From the NCBI GenBank assembly GCA_027488575.1, contig JAIYBJ010000029.1, forward strand, positions 1 to 64,000: 64,000 nucleotides of DNA, written 5' to 3'. The stretch comes from Streptomycetaceae bacterium (GTDB lineage: Bacteria > Actinomycetota > Actinomycetes > Nanopelagicales > Nanopelagicaceae). This document shows, one piece after another, positions 1 through 9,294 of the stretch; position 1 is the stretch's first letter, and each line of letters begins with the position of its first letter. The notes under the pieces were generated by a model that searched no databases, was not told the DNA's origin, and saw only the letters and a program-made list of their open reading frames with translations. Position numbers and translations under genes: made by a program.

Positions 1-1024
1 CAGTATTGAAGACCTAAAGTCAAAGATTAATGAATTTAAAGATGAGTTAGCTGCATTAATGGTTACTTATCCATCAACACACGGAGTGTTTGAGAGTGCT
101 ATTTCAGAAATCTGCGAGTTAATTCATGATGCTGGTGGGCAAGTTTATGTTGATGGAGCCAACTTAAATGCTTTAGTTGGATTAGCTCAACCTGGAAAAT
201 TTGGTGCTGATGTTTCTCATTTGAATTTACACAAAACCTTTTGTATCCCACACGGTGGCGGGGGACCAGGTGTTGGTCCTGTGATCTGTCGTTCCCATTT
301 AGCACCGTTCTTGCCAAATCACCCATTTGATTCACTAGCAGGTCCTGCAACGGGTCCCGGACCCGTAAGTTCTGCGCCTTATGGTTCAGCAAGCATTCTG
401 CCAATCTCGTGGGCGTATATTCGCATGATGGGGGGAGAGGGCTTAACTCATGCAACTCAAGTGGCGATTCTTTCCGCGAATTACATAGCATTAAAACTTA
501 ATCCTTACTTCCCAATTTTGTACACTGGAAACAATGGACGAGTAGCACACGAGTGCATTCTTGATCTACGCGGAATTACTAAGGACTCTGGCGTATCCGT
601 TGATGACGTCGCTAAGCGTCTTATGGATTATGGTTTTCACGCACCGACGATGAGTTTCCCTGTTGCTGGAACATTAATGGTCGAACCAACAGAGAGTGAA
701 GATATTGCAGAGATCGAAAGATTTATCTCAGCGATGATTTCAATACATGGCGAGATCGTGGATGTTCTAAATGGTGTTATTTCTCATGAGGATTCTGCGC
801 TAGCGCACGCTCCACACACTGCTGGAGATGTTGTTTCAAGCCAATGGGACAGAAAATATCCCCGCGAAATCGCAGCTTTTCCTGAAATGTTAGATGGTTT
901 TATTCCGGGAGAAATCATTGGAATGCGCGGCAAATACTGGCCAACTTCGGGTCGTATCGATGGAGCTTTCGGTGATAGAAATCTTGTCTGTTCTTGCCCA
1001 CCGATAGAAGCATTTGCGGAGTAG
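1..1024 (+). CDS. gcvP: Glycine dehydrogenase (decarboxylating), P-protein, C-terminal part
   Basis: The frame is open from base 2, so the gene begins upstream of the window; the ATG at 59 in the ORF track is internal. About 340 C-terminal residues are visible, roughly the last third of a protein that is usually about 950 residues. The motif HLNLHKTF carries the lysine that holds pyridoxal phosphate in P-proteins, followed by the glycine-rich PHGGGGPG. Known role: it decarboxylates glycine and passes the aminomethyl group to lipoylated H-protein in the glycine cleavage system, feeding one-carbon units into folate. The C-terminus ends normally ([15 protein letters not shown]). It converges on the ppm gene with a 37-base gap. 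Confidence 0.96.
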   Translation, partial: SIEDLKSKINEFKDELAALMVTYPSTHGVFESAISEICELIHDAGGQVYVDGANLNALVGLAQPGKFGADVSHLNLHKTFCIPHGGGGPGVGPVICRSHLAPFLPNHPFDSLAGPATGPGPVSSAPYGSASILPISWAYIRMMGGEGLTHATQVAILSANYIALKLNPYFPILYTGNNGRVAHECILDLRGITKDSGVSVDDVAKRLMDYGFHAPTMSFPVAGTLMVEPTESEDIAEIERFISAMISIHGEIVDVLNGVISHEDSALAHAPHTAGDVVSSQWDRKYPREIAAFPEMLDGFIPGEIIGMRGKYWPTSGRIDGAFGDRNLVCSCPPIEAFAE

Positions 1025-1061
1025 GGCGGCAATTAGAGCGCGTTACTGCGCTTCTTGTTGG

Positions 1062-1790
1062 TTACTTAACATAATGTAACTTATCGGCGTTTATACCAAT
1101 AAGCCGCATGAATCCCCAAAGGGTAACCCGCCAAAAGGCTTCAATTACGATCTTGGCGTTCATCTTAGATTCCCCTTGTTCGCGTTCTATAAATGTTATT
1201 GGAACTTCCTTAATTACCGAGTTTATTGATGAACATGCTCGAATCATTTCAATTTGAAAACAATAACCATTAGATCGAATTGAATTTAAATTCAGCTTTC
1301 TTAGCATTGTTCCTTTATACACTCGCAAGCCGCCAGTTAAATCTTTAAAAGGAAGCGATAACACTTTTCGGGCGTACCAGGTTCCGAATTGGGACAGAAT
1401 CCTTCGATGAAGTGACCAATTGTGTACAGATCCACCTTTGGTCCACCGTGTACCCATAACAACATCGCAGGTAGCGGCAGTATCGAGCATGTTCTTCAGG
1501 TCATTGACCAAATGCGAACCATCAGCATCCATCGTGCCAATAACGTCATATCCATCTTTGAGGGCAAGTTCTAAGCCGGCTAGATATGCCGCGCCGATGC
1601 CACCTTTTGCGCCATTTTCTATCAATCGAACATTGGAATAATTCAAACTCTTGATGAGGGAAGCAGTTCTATCTGGCGAATTATCATCTATAACAATTAT
1701 ATTTAAACCTAAATTTCCTAGGTCTTTGAGAAGACTTTCGATAGATTTCGCTTCATTATAGGTAGGAATCAATACAACAGATTTAAACAT
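1062..1790 (-). CDS. ppm: Polyprenol monophosphomannose synthase-like family 2 glycosyltransferase
   Basis: This GT-A glycosyltransferase family 2 protein has the nucleotide-binding start VVLIPTYNEAKSIESLL, a VIDDNSPD motif and the metal-binding TMDADGSH. These are typical of dolichol/polyprenol-phosphate mannose synthases, which move mannose from GDP-mannose to polyprenyl phosphate for lipoglycan and protein mannosylation at the membrane. The ORF-track start is a TTG; I prefer the ATG at 1790 (MFKSVVLIP), which overlaps the lnt stop codon by 8 bases (ATGTTTAA). No membrane segment is evident. In Mycobacterium tuberculosis this domain is fused behind the Lnt domain in one protein (Ppm1); here the two are separate but overlapping genes. 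Substrate assignment rests on the family and on the neighbour. Confidence 0.85.
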   Translation of the reverse strand: MFKSVVLIPTYNEAKSIESLLKDLGNLGLNIIVIDDNSPDRTASLIKSLNYSNVRLIENGAKGGIGAAYLAGLELALKDGYDVIGTMDADGSHLVNDLKNMLDTAATCDVVMGTRWTKGGSVHNWSLHRRILSQFGTWYARKVLSLPFKDLTGGLRVYKGTMLRKLNLNSIRSNGYCFQIEMIRACSSINSVIKEVPITFIEREQGESKMNAKIVIEAFWRVTLWGFMRLIGINADKLHYVK

Positions 1791-3204
1791 TTCTTCGACG
1801 TTTTCCAAAATAGATTAGCAGAGACAGCGAGATACATATGAATGATGTCCATTGACCAAATCTATTTGCAAGGGACTTCTCGGAATGTAGCTCAACTTCC
1901 TTTGACACATAAGAAGGTTGATTCTGCTTTGTAATCTGCCTAATATGCCCTTGATTATCGACAATAGCTGATACTCCTGTGGTTGAAACACTAACAACCC
2001 ATTTGCTGCTCTCGACAGCTCTGATCCTTGCAATATTTAATTGCTGCATACTCTGAGCGCTGTCGGCAAAGGTCGCATTATTTGTTTGAACAATGATTAA
2101 GTCCGATTGTTTTGAAATTGAATTCACCGCAAAATCATCAATAATCTCGTAACAAATGATTGGTGCAATTAGTGAATCACCAATCTTATGCAAGACTATT
2201 TGATTTCCAGGGACAAAATCAACAACATCATCTGCAAAAGGCGATATAACGCTAGCTAATGATCGAAGCGGTATGTACTCTCCAAAAGGAGTAAGGGCTC
2301 TCTTAACATATTTTGATGCCACTTCCCCATCGGAACTCCACATAATGGACACATTTTCAGGACCTTTGGAACTCTTCACAACTGCTCCAACAATGAACGG
2401 GGTCTTTAACTGCGAAGCCAAATCTGCAATCTTCTGACCAACATCTGGATTGGCAAAAGGATCAATATCCACCGAATTCTCAGGCCACACAATTAATTCG
2501 GGCTTCACCATTACTTCACGGATAGCAACTGATGTCTGCTTCAAATGATAGTTGAAAACTTCTTCTGCTCTTGAATTGAATTCCAAACCTAATCTTGGAA
2601 CGTTTCCTTGAACTCCTAGAACATTTAAGCTCCCATGAGCATATGAAGGCATGGGTAAAAATACAATCACCGTGGTGGCAGCCGTAAGCATTGCCACAGA
2701 AAATAGTTGCGCACGAGCAAAGAGAAGATAGAGCGCTATACCAAGTGATATTCCAATGAAGGATAAAGCTGTGTCACCTAGAAACGCAGCAACAGAAATG
2801 TATGGCGAATCGGCTTGACTAAAAGACAAACGATTCCAGCCAAAACCACCGAATGGCACCAAAGCACGGATTTCATCGGCGATAAGTAAAAACGGAAGTA
2901 TCAACCATATTCGAGAATATCTATCCCGTTTGAATGAGATCATTCCTAAAGGAAGATAAAATATCGATTGCAATGTAACAAGAAACACAACTGGTAAAAA
3001 TCCAACGTACGTACCAGTCCACTTCAGAGTTAAGAAGTTAAATATTGCCGCAAATGTGAATGCTGTAACAAACGGCTTTCTAGTCTTGGTTACTGCATAT
3101 AGAAAGATTGCAACCGAGATAGGCAGTAAGAACCACCAATTAAGCGGAGCAAAGGCACCAGATAGAACTATTCCGCTTACCAGTGCGAGAAAAATACTTA
3201 CCAT
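1783..3204 (-). CDS. lnt: Apolipoprotein N-acyltransferase
   Basis: The protein has several N-terminal membrane segments (first ~170 residues) followed by a carbon-nitrogen hydrolase domain. The catalytic triad of the family is visible: glutamate in LIVWPENS, lysine in VKRALTPFGEYIP and cysteine in PIICYEII. At 473 residues it is close to normal length. Known role: it adds the third acyl chain to the N-terminal cysteine of lipoproteins at the outer face of the membrane. It overlaps the upstream exonuclease gene by 7 bases (ATGGTAA) and the downstream ppm by 8, so all three are probably translated together. In mycobacteria Lnt activity is encoded with Ppm in one polypeptide. Confidence 0.93.
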   Translation of the reverse strand: MVSIFLALVSGIVLSGAFAPLNWWFLLPISVAIFLYAVTKTRKPFVTAFTFAAIFNFLTLKWTGTYVGFLPVVFLVTLQSIFYLPLGMISFKRDRYSRIWLILPFLLIADEIRALVPFGGFGWNRLSFSQADSPYISVAAFLGDTALSFIGISLGIALYLLFARAQLFSVAMLTAATTVIVFLPMPSYAHGSLNVLGVQGNVPRLGLEFNSRAEEVFNYHLKQTSVAIREVMVKPELIVWPENSVDIDPFANPDVGQKIADLASQLKTPFIVGAVVKSSKGPENVSIMWSSDGEVASKYVKRALTPFGEYIPLRSLASVISPFADDVVDFVPGNQIVLHKIGDSLIAPIICYEIIDDFAVNSISKQSDLIIVQTNNATFADSAQSMQQLNIARIRAVESSKWVVSVSTTGVSAIVDNQGHIRQITKQNQPSYVSKEVELHSEKSLANRFGQWTSFICISLSLLIYFGKRRRNV

Positions 3205-4097
3205 CCAAGTGCTGCAATCATGCGATCTACGCTGGCTCCCAGCCCATATTGCTTCTGAAGGGAATAGATTTGCGACAAATCATCGGGCTTCTTTGGAAGA
3301 GCTAAATCTATGTGAGGTAATGACACGTCGCGAGCACACTGAACCAATGTTGGTGCAATCTTGAGATAACTTTGTCCCTCTAGAATCTTTTTGATCAAAC
3401 TTGCTGATAGTGCGTCATGCGAACTCAATGCTCCTTGAATTACCTCGTCAACGTTAGCAAAATGATTACAGATCAACGCTGCTCCCTTTTCACCAATGCC
3501 CTTAACTCCAGGAAGACCATCAGAAGGGTCTCCCCTGAACATTGCAAATAAAGCGTACCGATCGCCTGGAATTTCATATTCTTTAGCTACCCATTTGGTA
3601 TCAACTAAATCATGAGCGGATAGTCCTTTGGCTAAATAAACAACCTTCACATCTTTCTGATCATCTACGAGCTGAAACATGTCTCTGTCGCCTGTCACGA
3701 TTCGGATAGGACCGGGTTCGCGATCAGCAAATGAAGCCATAACATCATCTGCTTCATAATCATCAACACCAACAATTGAGATACCAAATGCATCCAACAC
3801 ATCCATCAGGATTGGAATTTGTGGGGCTAAAAGATCTGGCTCTTCTTCAGATCCTTCTTCATCAACACGATTTGCTTTGTAATCTGGAAAAAGTTCCACT
3901 CTCCAAGACGGTCTCCAATCACCCTCAATGCATGCAACCAATCTCTCTGGTTTATACAATGAAATCAACCGGGCACTCATATCAAGGTAGCCGCGGATAG
4001 CATTTACAGGCGTTCCATCCGGTGCCACAAGAGAATCTGGCATTCCATAAAAAGCTCGGTACCACAATGACGCGGAATCGAGAAGCATCAAACTCAT
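3198..4097 (-). CDS. 5'-3' exonuclease (FEN-like, stand-alone)
   Basis: This 299-residue protein resembles the N-terminal 5' nuclease domain of DNA polymerase I but has no polymerase domain. It starts with the metal-binding LLDSASLWYRAF and carries the acidic cluster DDYEADDVMASFA and TGDRDMFQL. A helix-hairpin-helix region follows (DPSDGLPGVKGIGEKGAALI). Known role: removal of 5' flaps or RNA primers in replication and repair. Its start overlaps the helY stop as ATGA. A stand-alone paralogue at this place, next to helY, is also found in mycobacteria (Rv2090, from memory). Whether a full-length PolA exists elsewhere cannot be seen here. Confidence 0.9.
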   Translation of the reverse strand: MSLMLLDSASLWYRAFYGMPDSLVAPDGTPVNAIRGYLDMSARLISLYKPERLVACIEGDWRPSWRVELFPDYKANRVDEEGSEEEPDLLAPQIPILMDVLDAFGISIVGVDDYEADDVMASFADREPGPIRIVTGDRDMFQLVDDQKDVKVVYLAKGLSAHDLVDTKWVAKEYEIPGDRYALFAMFRGDPSDGLPGVKGIGEKGAALICNHFANVDEVIQGALSSHDALSASLIKKILEGQSYLKIAPTLVQCARDVSLPHIDLALPKKPDDLSQIYSLQKQYGLGASVDRMIAALGW

Positions 4098-6478
4098 ATA
4101 TCCCCCAGTAAGTACGTAACTACACCGCGATCAATTAACTTAACTGCTTCTCGACATTTCTTATTCAAATCTGGCGCCGCATTAGCTATTTGTCCAAGTA
4201 AATCCACCAGTTGCTTAGTTGAACGTACGAAGTCCCCCACGGACATATCCGAACCCTTCAAAACTTGGTTGAGAGAAGATCCATTAGCCCATCTAAATAT
4301 CATGTAACAAAAACCCAAGTCTGGAGATCTCTGAGTTTTAACGCCAACTTCAATCTCAAGTTCCTCTAGTTCTGCCCACACTCGCGTGATTGAAGCCAAT
4401 ACATTGGCGACATTGTCATTAGGTATTTTTGGAGCAAGATCTTCTTGGCTTCGTGATTCAAAGATCATGGTCGACGCAACACTTACTATTTCTGCTGGGG
4501 TTAATTCATTGAATAATCCTCTTCTGATGCTTTCGGTCAAGAGAAGGTCAGATTCTGCATAAATCTTTGAAAGAATTAAACCTTGAGGCAGTAACTTCTC
4601 CCCTTCGATATACCCCAATAAAGTAAGAACATGACAAATTTTGTCGAAAGTTTTTGCAATCACGTGGGTTCTATTCATGACACGGTTGTTTAGCCCATCA
4701 TTCTCACGCATTAATCGATCAGAGCGTTCAGCAAAACGAGCATGGGATTCACGTTCATTACATGAATGGCAAGCATGATTCTTCATCGCTCGCCTTAATC
4801 CATCAATCTCTGACTCCATATGAGCGCGTTGTTTATTGTCAAAGCTTCTTTTGCCGCCTCTTTTACTTAGTAAACCTTCAAGATCTTTAATGTCTCGTCT
4901 AAATCTGGCGTATTCAGCAAAATCACCCAAGTGGCACTTCGCTTGTTCAAGTAATTCATCAATAGCAGTTTGATTACGTTTTTGTTGCTTAACCAGACCG
5001 ATTACAGCACGATCGGCTTGGAATTGAGCAAAAGATGATTCAAGAGAGCCACGGGCGCGTTCGCGACCGAATCGAGATATAAGGTTTACAGCCATGTTAT
5101 ATGTTGGAGAAAATGACGAACGAAGTGGATATGTTCGAGTTGAAGCCAAACCGGCAGCAGTAGAAGAATCAATGCTTGGTGACCATTGAATAACCGCATT
5201 ACCTTCTATGTCGATACCACGTCTTCCAGCTCTACCTGTTAATTGCGTAAATTCTCCTGGTGTAATCGGAACATGCGCTTCACCGTTGTACTTCACTAAT
5301 TTTTCCAAAACAACAGTCTTGGCAGGCATGTTGATTCCTAGAGCAAGAGTTTCAGTCGCAAATACAGCCTTAACTAAACCTCGCTGAAAAAGATCTTCTA
5401 CTGCTGATTTAAAGCTGGGTAGCAATCCTGCGTGATGCGCAGCTATCCCTCGTTCTAAAGCTGCCAACCACTCGGAATGACCAAGAATTTCAAGATCTTC
5501 CTGGGCAAGATTCTGGGTATATCTATTAGCTGTTTCCAAGATTTCTCGACGTTCATCAACGTTCGTTAATTTTATTCCAGCTTGCAAGCACTGCTTTACA
5601 GCAGCATCGCACCCGATCCGGGAAAAGATGAAAGTAATAGCCGGTAAAAGTGACATCCGGTCAAGTTTTTCAATAATCTCAGGCCTTGTTAATTTGTTTA
5701 AATCATCGATCCATCGTGATTGACGTGTATTTCTATGCCTTACCTTGCGCAAGGCTTCACTCTCTAGTTTAAGAATCTCGGAGTTTATCTGCCCTGGCTT
5801 TGTAAAGAGATCCACGAGTTTGTTACCTATGAGAACATGCTGATACAAAGGTATAGGGCGCACCTCACTAACTATTACATCAATAGTTCCTCGAACTTCA
5901 CCAAGCCATTCACCGAATTCTTCAGCATTGGAAACTGTCGCAGACAAAGAAATTACTTGGACACTTTCCATAAGGTGGATCAATACTTCTTCCCAAACAG
6001 CTCCCCTGAATTTATCTGCAAGATAGTGAACTTCATCCATGACCACAGAACCTAGATTCACTAAAGTATTTGAACCTTGATACAACATATTCCTCAAAAC
6101 TTCTGTAGTCATGACTAATACCGGGGCTTCGCTATTTACATTTGAGTCACCCGTTAATAAACCGACATTCTCTGCGCCAAACTTACTGACAAATTCTTGA
6201 TATTTTTGATTTGATAAAGCTTTAATTGGTGTTGTATAGAAACACTTCTTTCCCTGTTGTAATGAAAGGTAAGCGGCAAATTCACCTACAACAGTCTTGC
6301 CGGCGCCAGTTGGTGCAGCTACAAGTACCCCATGACCATCTTCAACACTGTTGCACGCAGCAATTTGGAAATCGTCAAAAGCGAAGTCAAAAGAATCAAC
6401 AAATTGCTGTGTTAAAGGATGATTTGAACGCTTCTTTGCTGCCGCAAATTTGTCTGCAGGAGAAATCAGTTTTTCCAT
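4094..6478 (-). CDS. helY: Ski2/Mtr4-like superfamily 2 helicase (HelY)
   Basis: The sequence shows motif I APTGAGKT (near residue 55), motif II DEVH (near 148), SAT in SLSATVSN, and motif VI QLTGRAGRRGID. A long helical C-terminal part matches the DSHCT type of exosome-linked RNA helicases. At about 794 residues it is shorter than mycobacterial HelY (around 900). The ORF-track start at 6502 includes a short unlikely leader; the ATG at 6478 (MEKLISPADKF) leaves only a 13-base overlap with the lipid kinase gene. Four cysteine or histidine residues around HACHSCNERESH may bind metal, which is inference. Its likely role is ATP-driven RNA unwinding; the biological substrate in actinobacteria is unclear. 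Synteny with tatC matches M. tuberculosis. Confidence 0.9.
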   Translation of the reverse strand: MEKLISPADKFAAAKKRSNHPLTQQFVDSFDFAFDDFQIAACNSVEDGHGVLVAAPTGAGKTVVGEFAAYLSLQQGKKCFYTTPIKALSNQKYQEFVSKFGAENVGLLTGDSNVNSEAPVLVMTTEVLRNMLYQGSNTLVNLGSVVMDEVHYLADKFRGAVWEEVLIHLMESVQVISLSATVSNAEEFGEWLGEVRGTIDVIVSEVRPIPLYQHVLIGNKLVDLFTKPGQINSEILKLESEALRKVRHRNTRQSRWIDDLNKLTRPEIIEKLDRMSLLPAITFIFSRIGCDAAVKQCLQAGIKLTNVDERREILETANRYTQNLAQEDLEILGHSEWLAALERGIAAHHAGLLPSFKSAVEDLFQRGLVKAVFATETLALGINMPAKTVVLEKLVKYNGEAHVPITPGEFTQLTGRAGRRGIDIEGNAVIQWSPSIDSSTAAGLASTRTYPLRSSFSPTYNMAVNLISRFGRERARGSLESSFAQFQADRAVIGLVKQQKRNQTAIDELLEQAKCHLGDFAEYARFRRDIKDLEGLLSKRGGKRSFDNKQRAHMESEIDGLRRAMKNHACHSCNERESHARFAERSDRLMRENDGLNNRVMNRTHVIAKTFDKICHVLTLLGYIEGEKLLPQGLILSKIYAESDLLLTESIRRGLFNELTPAEIVSVASTMIFESRSQEDLAPKIPNDNVANVLASITRVWAELEELEIEVGVKTQRSPDLGFCYMIFRWANGSSLNQVLKGSDMSVGDFVRSTKQLVDLLGQIANAAPDLNKKCREAVKLIDRGVVTYLLGDI

Positions 6479-7380
6479 GTCAACCCAGCATTGGATACAC
6501 ATTCTGCGCTTACTGGAAGTGCGCCGATTCTTTCACCGTCAGCATAAGCCACTGCATTGGAGGATATCCGAATTTTTCTGGTTCGATAAACATCTACTTT
6601 AGGATGATGAATATGTTTGCCCGAATAAACCTTTGGAAACACCTTAATGAACTCAATTTTTGAAACCGGTCTAAGAATCATGACATCAAAATAACCATCA
6701 TTTATGGATGCTTCGGGACATACTTGCATGCCTCCGCCGTAACTAGATCCGTTGCCAACTGCAACTAACATCGCCTCAGTGCTGAATCTCTGATCATCTA
6801 ATTCGATTTCGAAATGAGATGGTTTAAACAAAGGCAACTCAAGGGCTATTGCGACATTATATTTAGCGGGGCCAGTGGGCCATTTTAATGAGTTAGCTCT
6901 TTCATTTACTACAGAATCAAACCCCGAAGATAGAACTGCTCCAAACCATTCACCATCAACTAAGCCTAGATCAATCTTCGTTGGCTCTTGAGTCGTGACA
7001 TAGTCCAATTGAAAATCTAATTTATCGAGTGGCCAATTCAGCGTTCGAACAAAATCGTTTCCAGTACCCGCGGGAATGACCGCAAAAGCAACTCCGACAG
7101 GAACGACTGCTTGAAGAACTAGATGAGCTAACCCATCTCCCCCAACACATATAACTCCCGGACATGTGGGATTCTGCTTGAGAAACTCATCCAATTGACG
7201 TCGTAGGTTATCGGCTGAATTTCCAGTGAGTATCTTGTACCTAAGATCATTTCTTGAAAAATAACCAACTACGGCCTTTCCCACTTCTGCCCCTCTTCCT
7301 CGACCAGAAGTTGGGTTTATAACAATTGCCCATATTGAATTAGACACAGTCAGGATTCTTTTTATCTCTACGCCTATCAT
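6466..7380 (-). CDS. Diacylglycerol kinase-family lipid kinase
   Basis: The catalytic domain of the DagK/YegS/sphingosine kinase family is present, with VINPTSGRGRG at the N-terminus, GGDGLAHLVLQ (the family more often has GGDGT), PAGTGNDFVRTL and a C-terminal YADGERIG. Members phosphorylate diacylglycerol or related lipids using ATP at the membrane. The first ATG (7380) overlaps tatC by 41 bases. A GTG at 7347 would place the start seven residues before the conserved strand and overlap the tatC stop by only 8 bases, so it may be the real start. The substrate cannot be read from sequence; phosphatidylinositol mannoside and lipid recycling are possible roles. Confidence 0.87.
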   Translation of the reverse strand: MIGVEIKRILTVSNSIWAIVINPTSGRGRGAEVGKAVVGYFSRNDLRYKILTGNSADNLRRQLDEFLKQNPTCPGVICVGGDGLAHLVLQAVVPVGVAFAVIPAGTGNDFVRTLNWPLDKLDFQLDYVTTQEPTKIDLGLVDGEWFGAVLSSGFDSVVNERANSLKWPTGPAKYNVAIALELPLFKPSHFEIELDDQRFSTEAMLVAVGNGSSYGGGMQVCPEASINDGYFDVMILRPVSKIEFIKVFPKVYSGKHIHHPKVDVYRTRKIRISSNAVAYADGERIGALPVSAECVSNAGLTWKN

Positions 7381-8113
7381 TTAATAGGGCGAAAATCCCT
7401 GAAGCAAAATACAACAAGATGAGCGGAACCGCTAAGAAACCCATTGTCAAAGGATCTGCTGTGGGTGTGAAAGCTGCAACAAAGAGAACAATTGAGAATA
7501 CCCAAACTCGCCAAGGCTTGAGGATTGTTTCTCCTCGTAAGAAACCAATTAAATTCAAACTGATTAAGAAAACAGGCAATTCAAATGCCAGACCAAAAAG
7601 GAGAATTATTCTTAAAACAAAATCCAAATAATCATCGAATTTAACTAGGTTATTGAGTGCCTCCGGCGTGAATCCAAAAAGTATTTTTACGGCCGCAGGC
7701 AGAATTGAGTAACCAAGAACCGCTCCAGCCGAGAAGAAGGGCGTAGCAGCGACGATGAAAAAGATTGAATTGCGTTTTTCTTTTTTATGTAATCCCGGAG
7801 CAATGAAAGCCCATAACTGGTAGAGCCACACAGGAGCGGCGACTATAACTCCAGTTAAAAGGGCAACCTTTATTTGTAAATTTAAAGGCCCTAGTACTCC
7901 ACTGATGTATAACGACCCGCAATACGCATTTCCTGATTCTTGAGCCGCGCGCAAATCACACACTGGACTTGATAGTTGAATAATTATCTCATTGTAAAGA
8001 TACCAACCAGCTATGGAACACAAAAGTATTGCAATCGCAGAGCGCATTACCCTTTTGCGAAACTCACGTAGATGGTCAAGCAGAGGCATGCGACCACCTG
8101 AAGAGGTCGACAT
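7340..8113 (-). CDS. tatC: Sec-independent (twin-arginine) translocase subunit TatC
   Basis: This 257-residue polytopic membrane protein has about six membrane segments. The N-terminal cytoplasmic signature PLLDHLREFRKRV contains the conserved glutamate that contacts the twin-arginine signal peptide, and FGLAFELPVF is a second family signature. TatC recognises folded substrates with RR signal peptides and assembles the pore with TatA. It lies 4 bases downstream of tatA. No tatB is visible in the window, as is common in actinobacterial tatAC loci. Confidence 0.97.
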   Translation of the reverse strand: MSTSSGGRMPLLDHLREFRKRVMRSAIAILLCSIAGWYLYNEIIIQLSSPVCDLRAAQESGNAYCGSLYISGVLGPLNLQIKVALLTGVIVAAPVWLYQLWAFIAPGLHKKEKRNSIFFIVAATPFFSAGAVLGYSILPAAVKILFGFTPEALNNLVKFDDYLDFVLRIILLFGLAFELPVFLISLNLIGFLRGETILKPWRVWVFSIVLFVAAFTPTADPLTMGFLAVPLILLYFASGIFALLNDRRRDKKNPDCV

Positions 8114-8117
8114 TTAC

Positions 8118-8303
8118 TTACTTCTCAGTTGACTCGTCGTTATCTGATTTCTTGTCTTCTTGCTTCATTTCCTTTAATTCACTTTTGAAAATTCGCATGC
8201 TCTTACCAAGAGAACGAGCAGAATCAGGTAGACGTTTTGCGCCGAAAAGAACTAAAACAACAAGGAGCAGAATCAGAATATGGCTAGGTTCGCGCAGAAA
8301 CAT
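8118..8303 (-). CDS. tatA: Twin-arginine translocase subunit TatA
   Basis: This 61-residue protein has one N-terminal membrane helix ([12 protein letters not shown]), the hinge [16 protein letters not shown], an amphipathic helix and a charged acidic and basic tail. This is the standard TatA architecture. TatA oligomerises to form the translocation pathway for folded proteins together with TatC directly downstream. A 76-base gap separates it from pafC; transcripts from the trmI promoter may run through, or a local promoter may exist. Confidence 0.97.
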   Translation of the reverse strand: MFLREPSHILILLLVVLVLFGAKRLPDSARSLGKSMRIFKSELKEMKQEDKKSDNDESTEK

Positions 8304-8379
8304 AACTTCTCACTTTCTTGGCAGGAAACTCTTCTGCGAACTTTATCTCAATTCAGGTGCAAATGCCTAGCCTAGGGAA

Positions 8380-9294
8380 CTATGCATAGAGGGCTAACGC
8401 CTTCTCTGCCCGCTCCTTTATCTGATCCCGAAGAATTTGTGGGGCGGTTAAGGTGGCGGCTCCATTTAAACTGCAGATTGATCTAACAATCCATTCATCA
8501 TTGAAAGCACTAGCTTCTAACTCGGAACGTGAAGAGTGATCAGTTGGAACATCAACCTGTAATGTTTCAGCAACTTTTCGGGATTCAGATTGCACTATGA
8601 AACGAAAGGTTCGCATGGATTCTGAAGTATTTATGTTATCTGGAACGAACTCTGATGCTCCCAGAAGTTCTGCTCTCTTAATTCGGTCGAGCCGAAATAT
8701 TCTTGCGGCATTTGACTGATAGCAAAAAGATTCTAGATACTCGTGATTATCTATAATTTGGAGATCAAACGGAAAGACTTCTCTCTCTATTTCTAAATCG
8801 TTTGTGTATGAATGATAACGAATGGAAAGGTTCTGTTTTTCGCGCACTGCTCTAGCACAGGCAGATCTAATCTCTGCGTTTACATTTGACTGAATCGACT
8901 GAGGAATCGCGACGGAAGATGATGAACTCAATCTCTCCAATAGGGTGCTTATCAAGTCGAAATGTGGATTTTCAGAATGAATTGACTCTCTTAATATATG
9001 TAACCCAACGATTACGGTCGCTAGTTCTAAACTAGAAAATTTTCGAGGCTTGCTAAGAACCTCAGCGTTTCTGATAGTTACGAAACCGGTGTCGAAAGAT
9101 AGATCTATAAGTTCTAGGGGCGTGTACCCAGGTAGTCCGCACATCCACAAGGTATTTAGATCATCGATTATTGTGGATTTATCCGTATGAAAATCAGAGG
9201 CTACTTGTTCTAATGCAACACCTTGATTAGAAGTTAAGTACGGAACGAGATCTAGCAAACGCTCTACCTGGTTCTGAGAAACTTTTTTAGACAT
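8380..9294 (-). CDS. pafC: WYL-domain transcription regulator PafC
   Basis: The protein has an N-terminal winged-helix region (VERLLDLVPYLTSN...) and a WYL-type domain near residue 190, where the signature reads HEYLESFC, then a C-terminal WCX-type region. I chose the ATG at 9294 (MSKKVSQNQ) over 9324 because it gives an 8-base ATGTCTAA overlap with the pafB stop. Known role in mycobacteria: PafB and PafC act together as an activator of a RecA/LexA-independent DNA damage response. The pair is kept here although the pup and proteasome genes usually found just upstream are absent, which supports a job independent of protein degradation. Confidence 0.92.
   Translation of the reverse strand: MSKKVSQNQVERLLDLVPYLTSNQGVALEQVASDFHTDKSTIIDDLNTLWMCGLPGYTPLELIDLSFDTGFVTIRNAEVLSKPRKFSSLELATVIVGLHILRESIHSENPHFDLISTLLERLSSSSSVAIPQSIQSNVNAEIRSACARAVREKQNLSIRYHSYTNDLEIEREVFPFDLQIIDNHEYLESFCYQSNAARIFRLDRIKRAELLGASEFVPDNINTSESMRTFRFIVQSESRKVAETLQVDVPTDHSSRSELEASAFNDEWIVRSICSLNGAATLTAPQILRDQIKERAEKALALYA

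Noticed and set aside
99-491. Minus-strand ORF of 130 aa inside gcvP
   Set aside because: Shadow of gcvP, rich in His, Leu and Gln as expected from antisense reading; no start signal or family features.
1035-1064. Possible terminator between gcvP and ppm (AGCGC/GCGCT and GTTAC/GTAAC)
   Set aside because: Stems are only 5 bases with no clear T-tract, and the second overlaps the ppm stop region; too weak to call.
3198-4097. The exonuclease as a truncated DNA polymerase I
   Set aside because: It has its own coupled start and stop and conserved synteny with helY; stand-alone 5'-3' exonucleases of this length are normal in actinobacteria.
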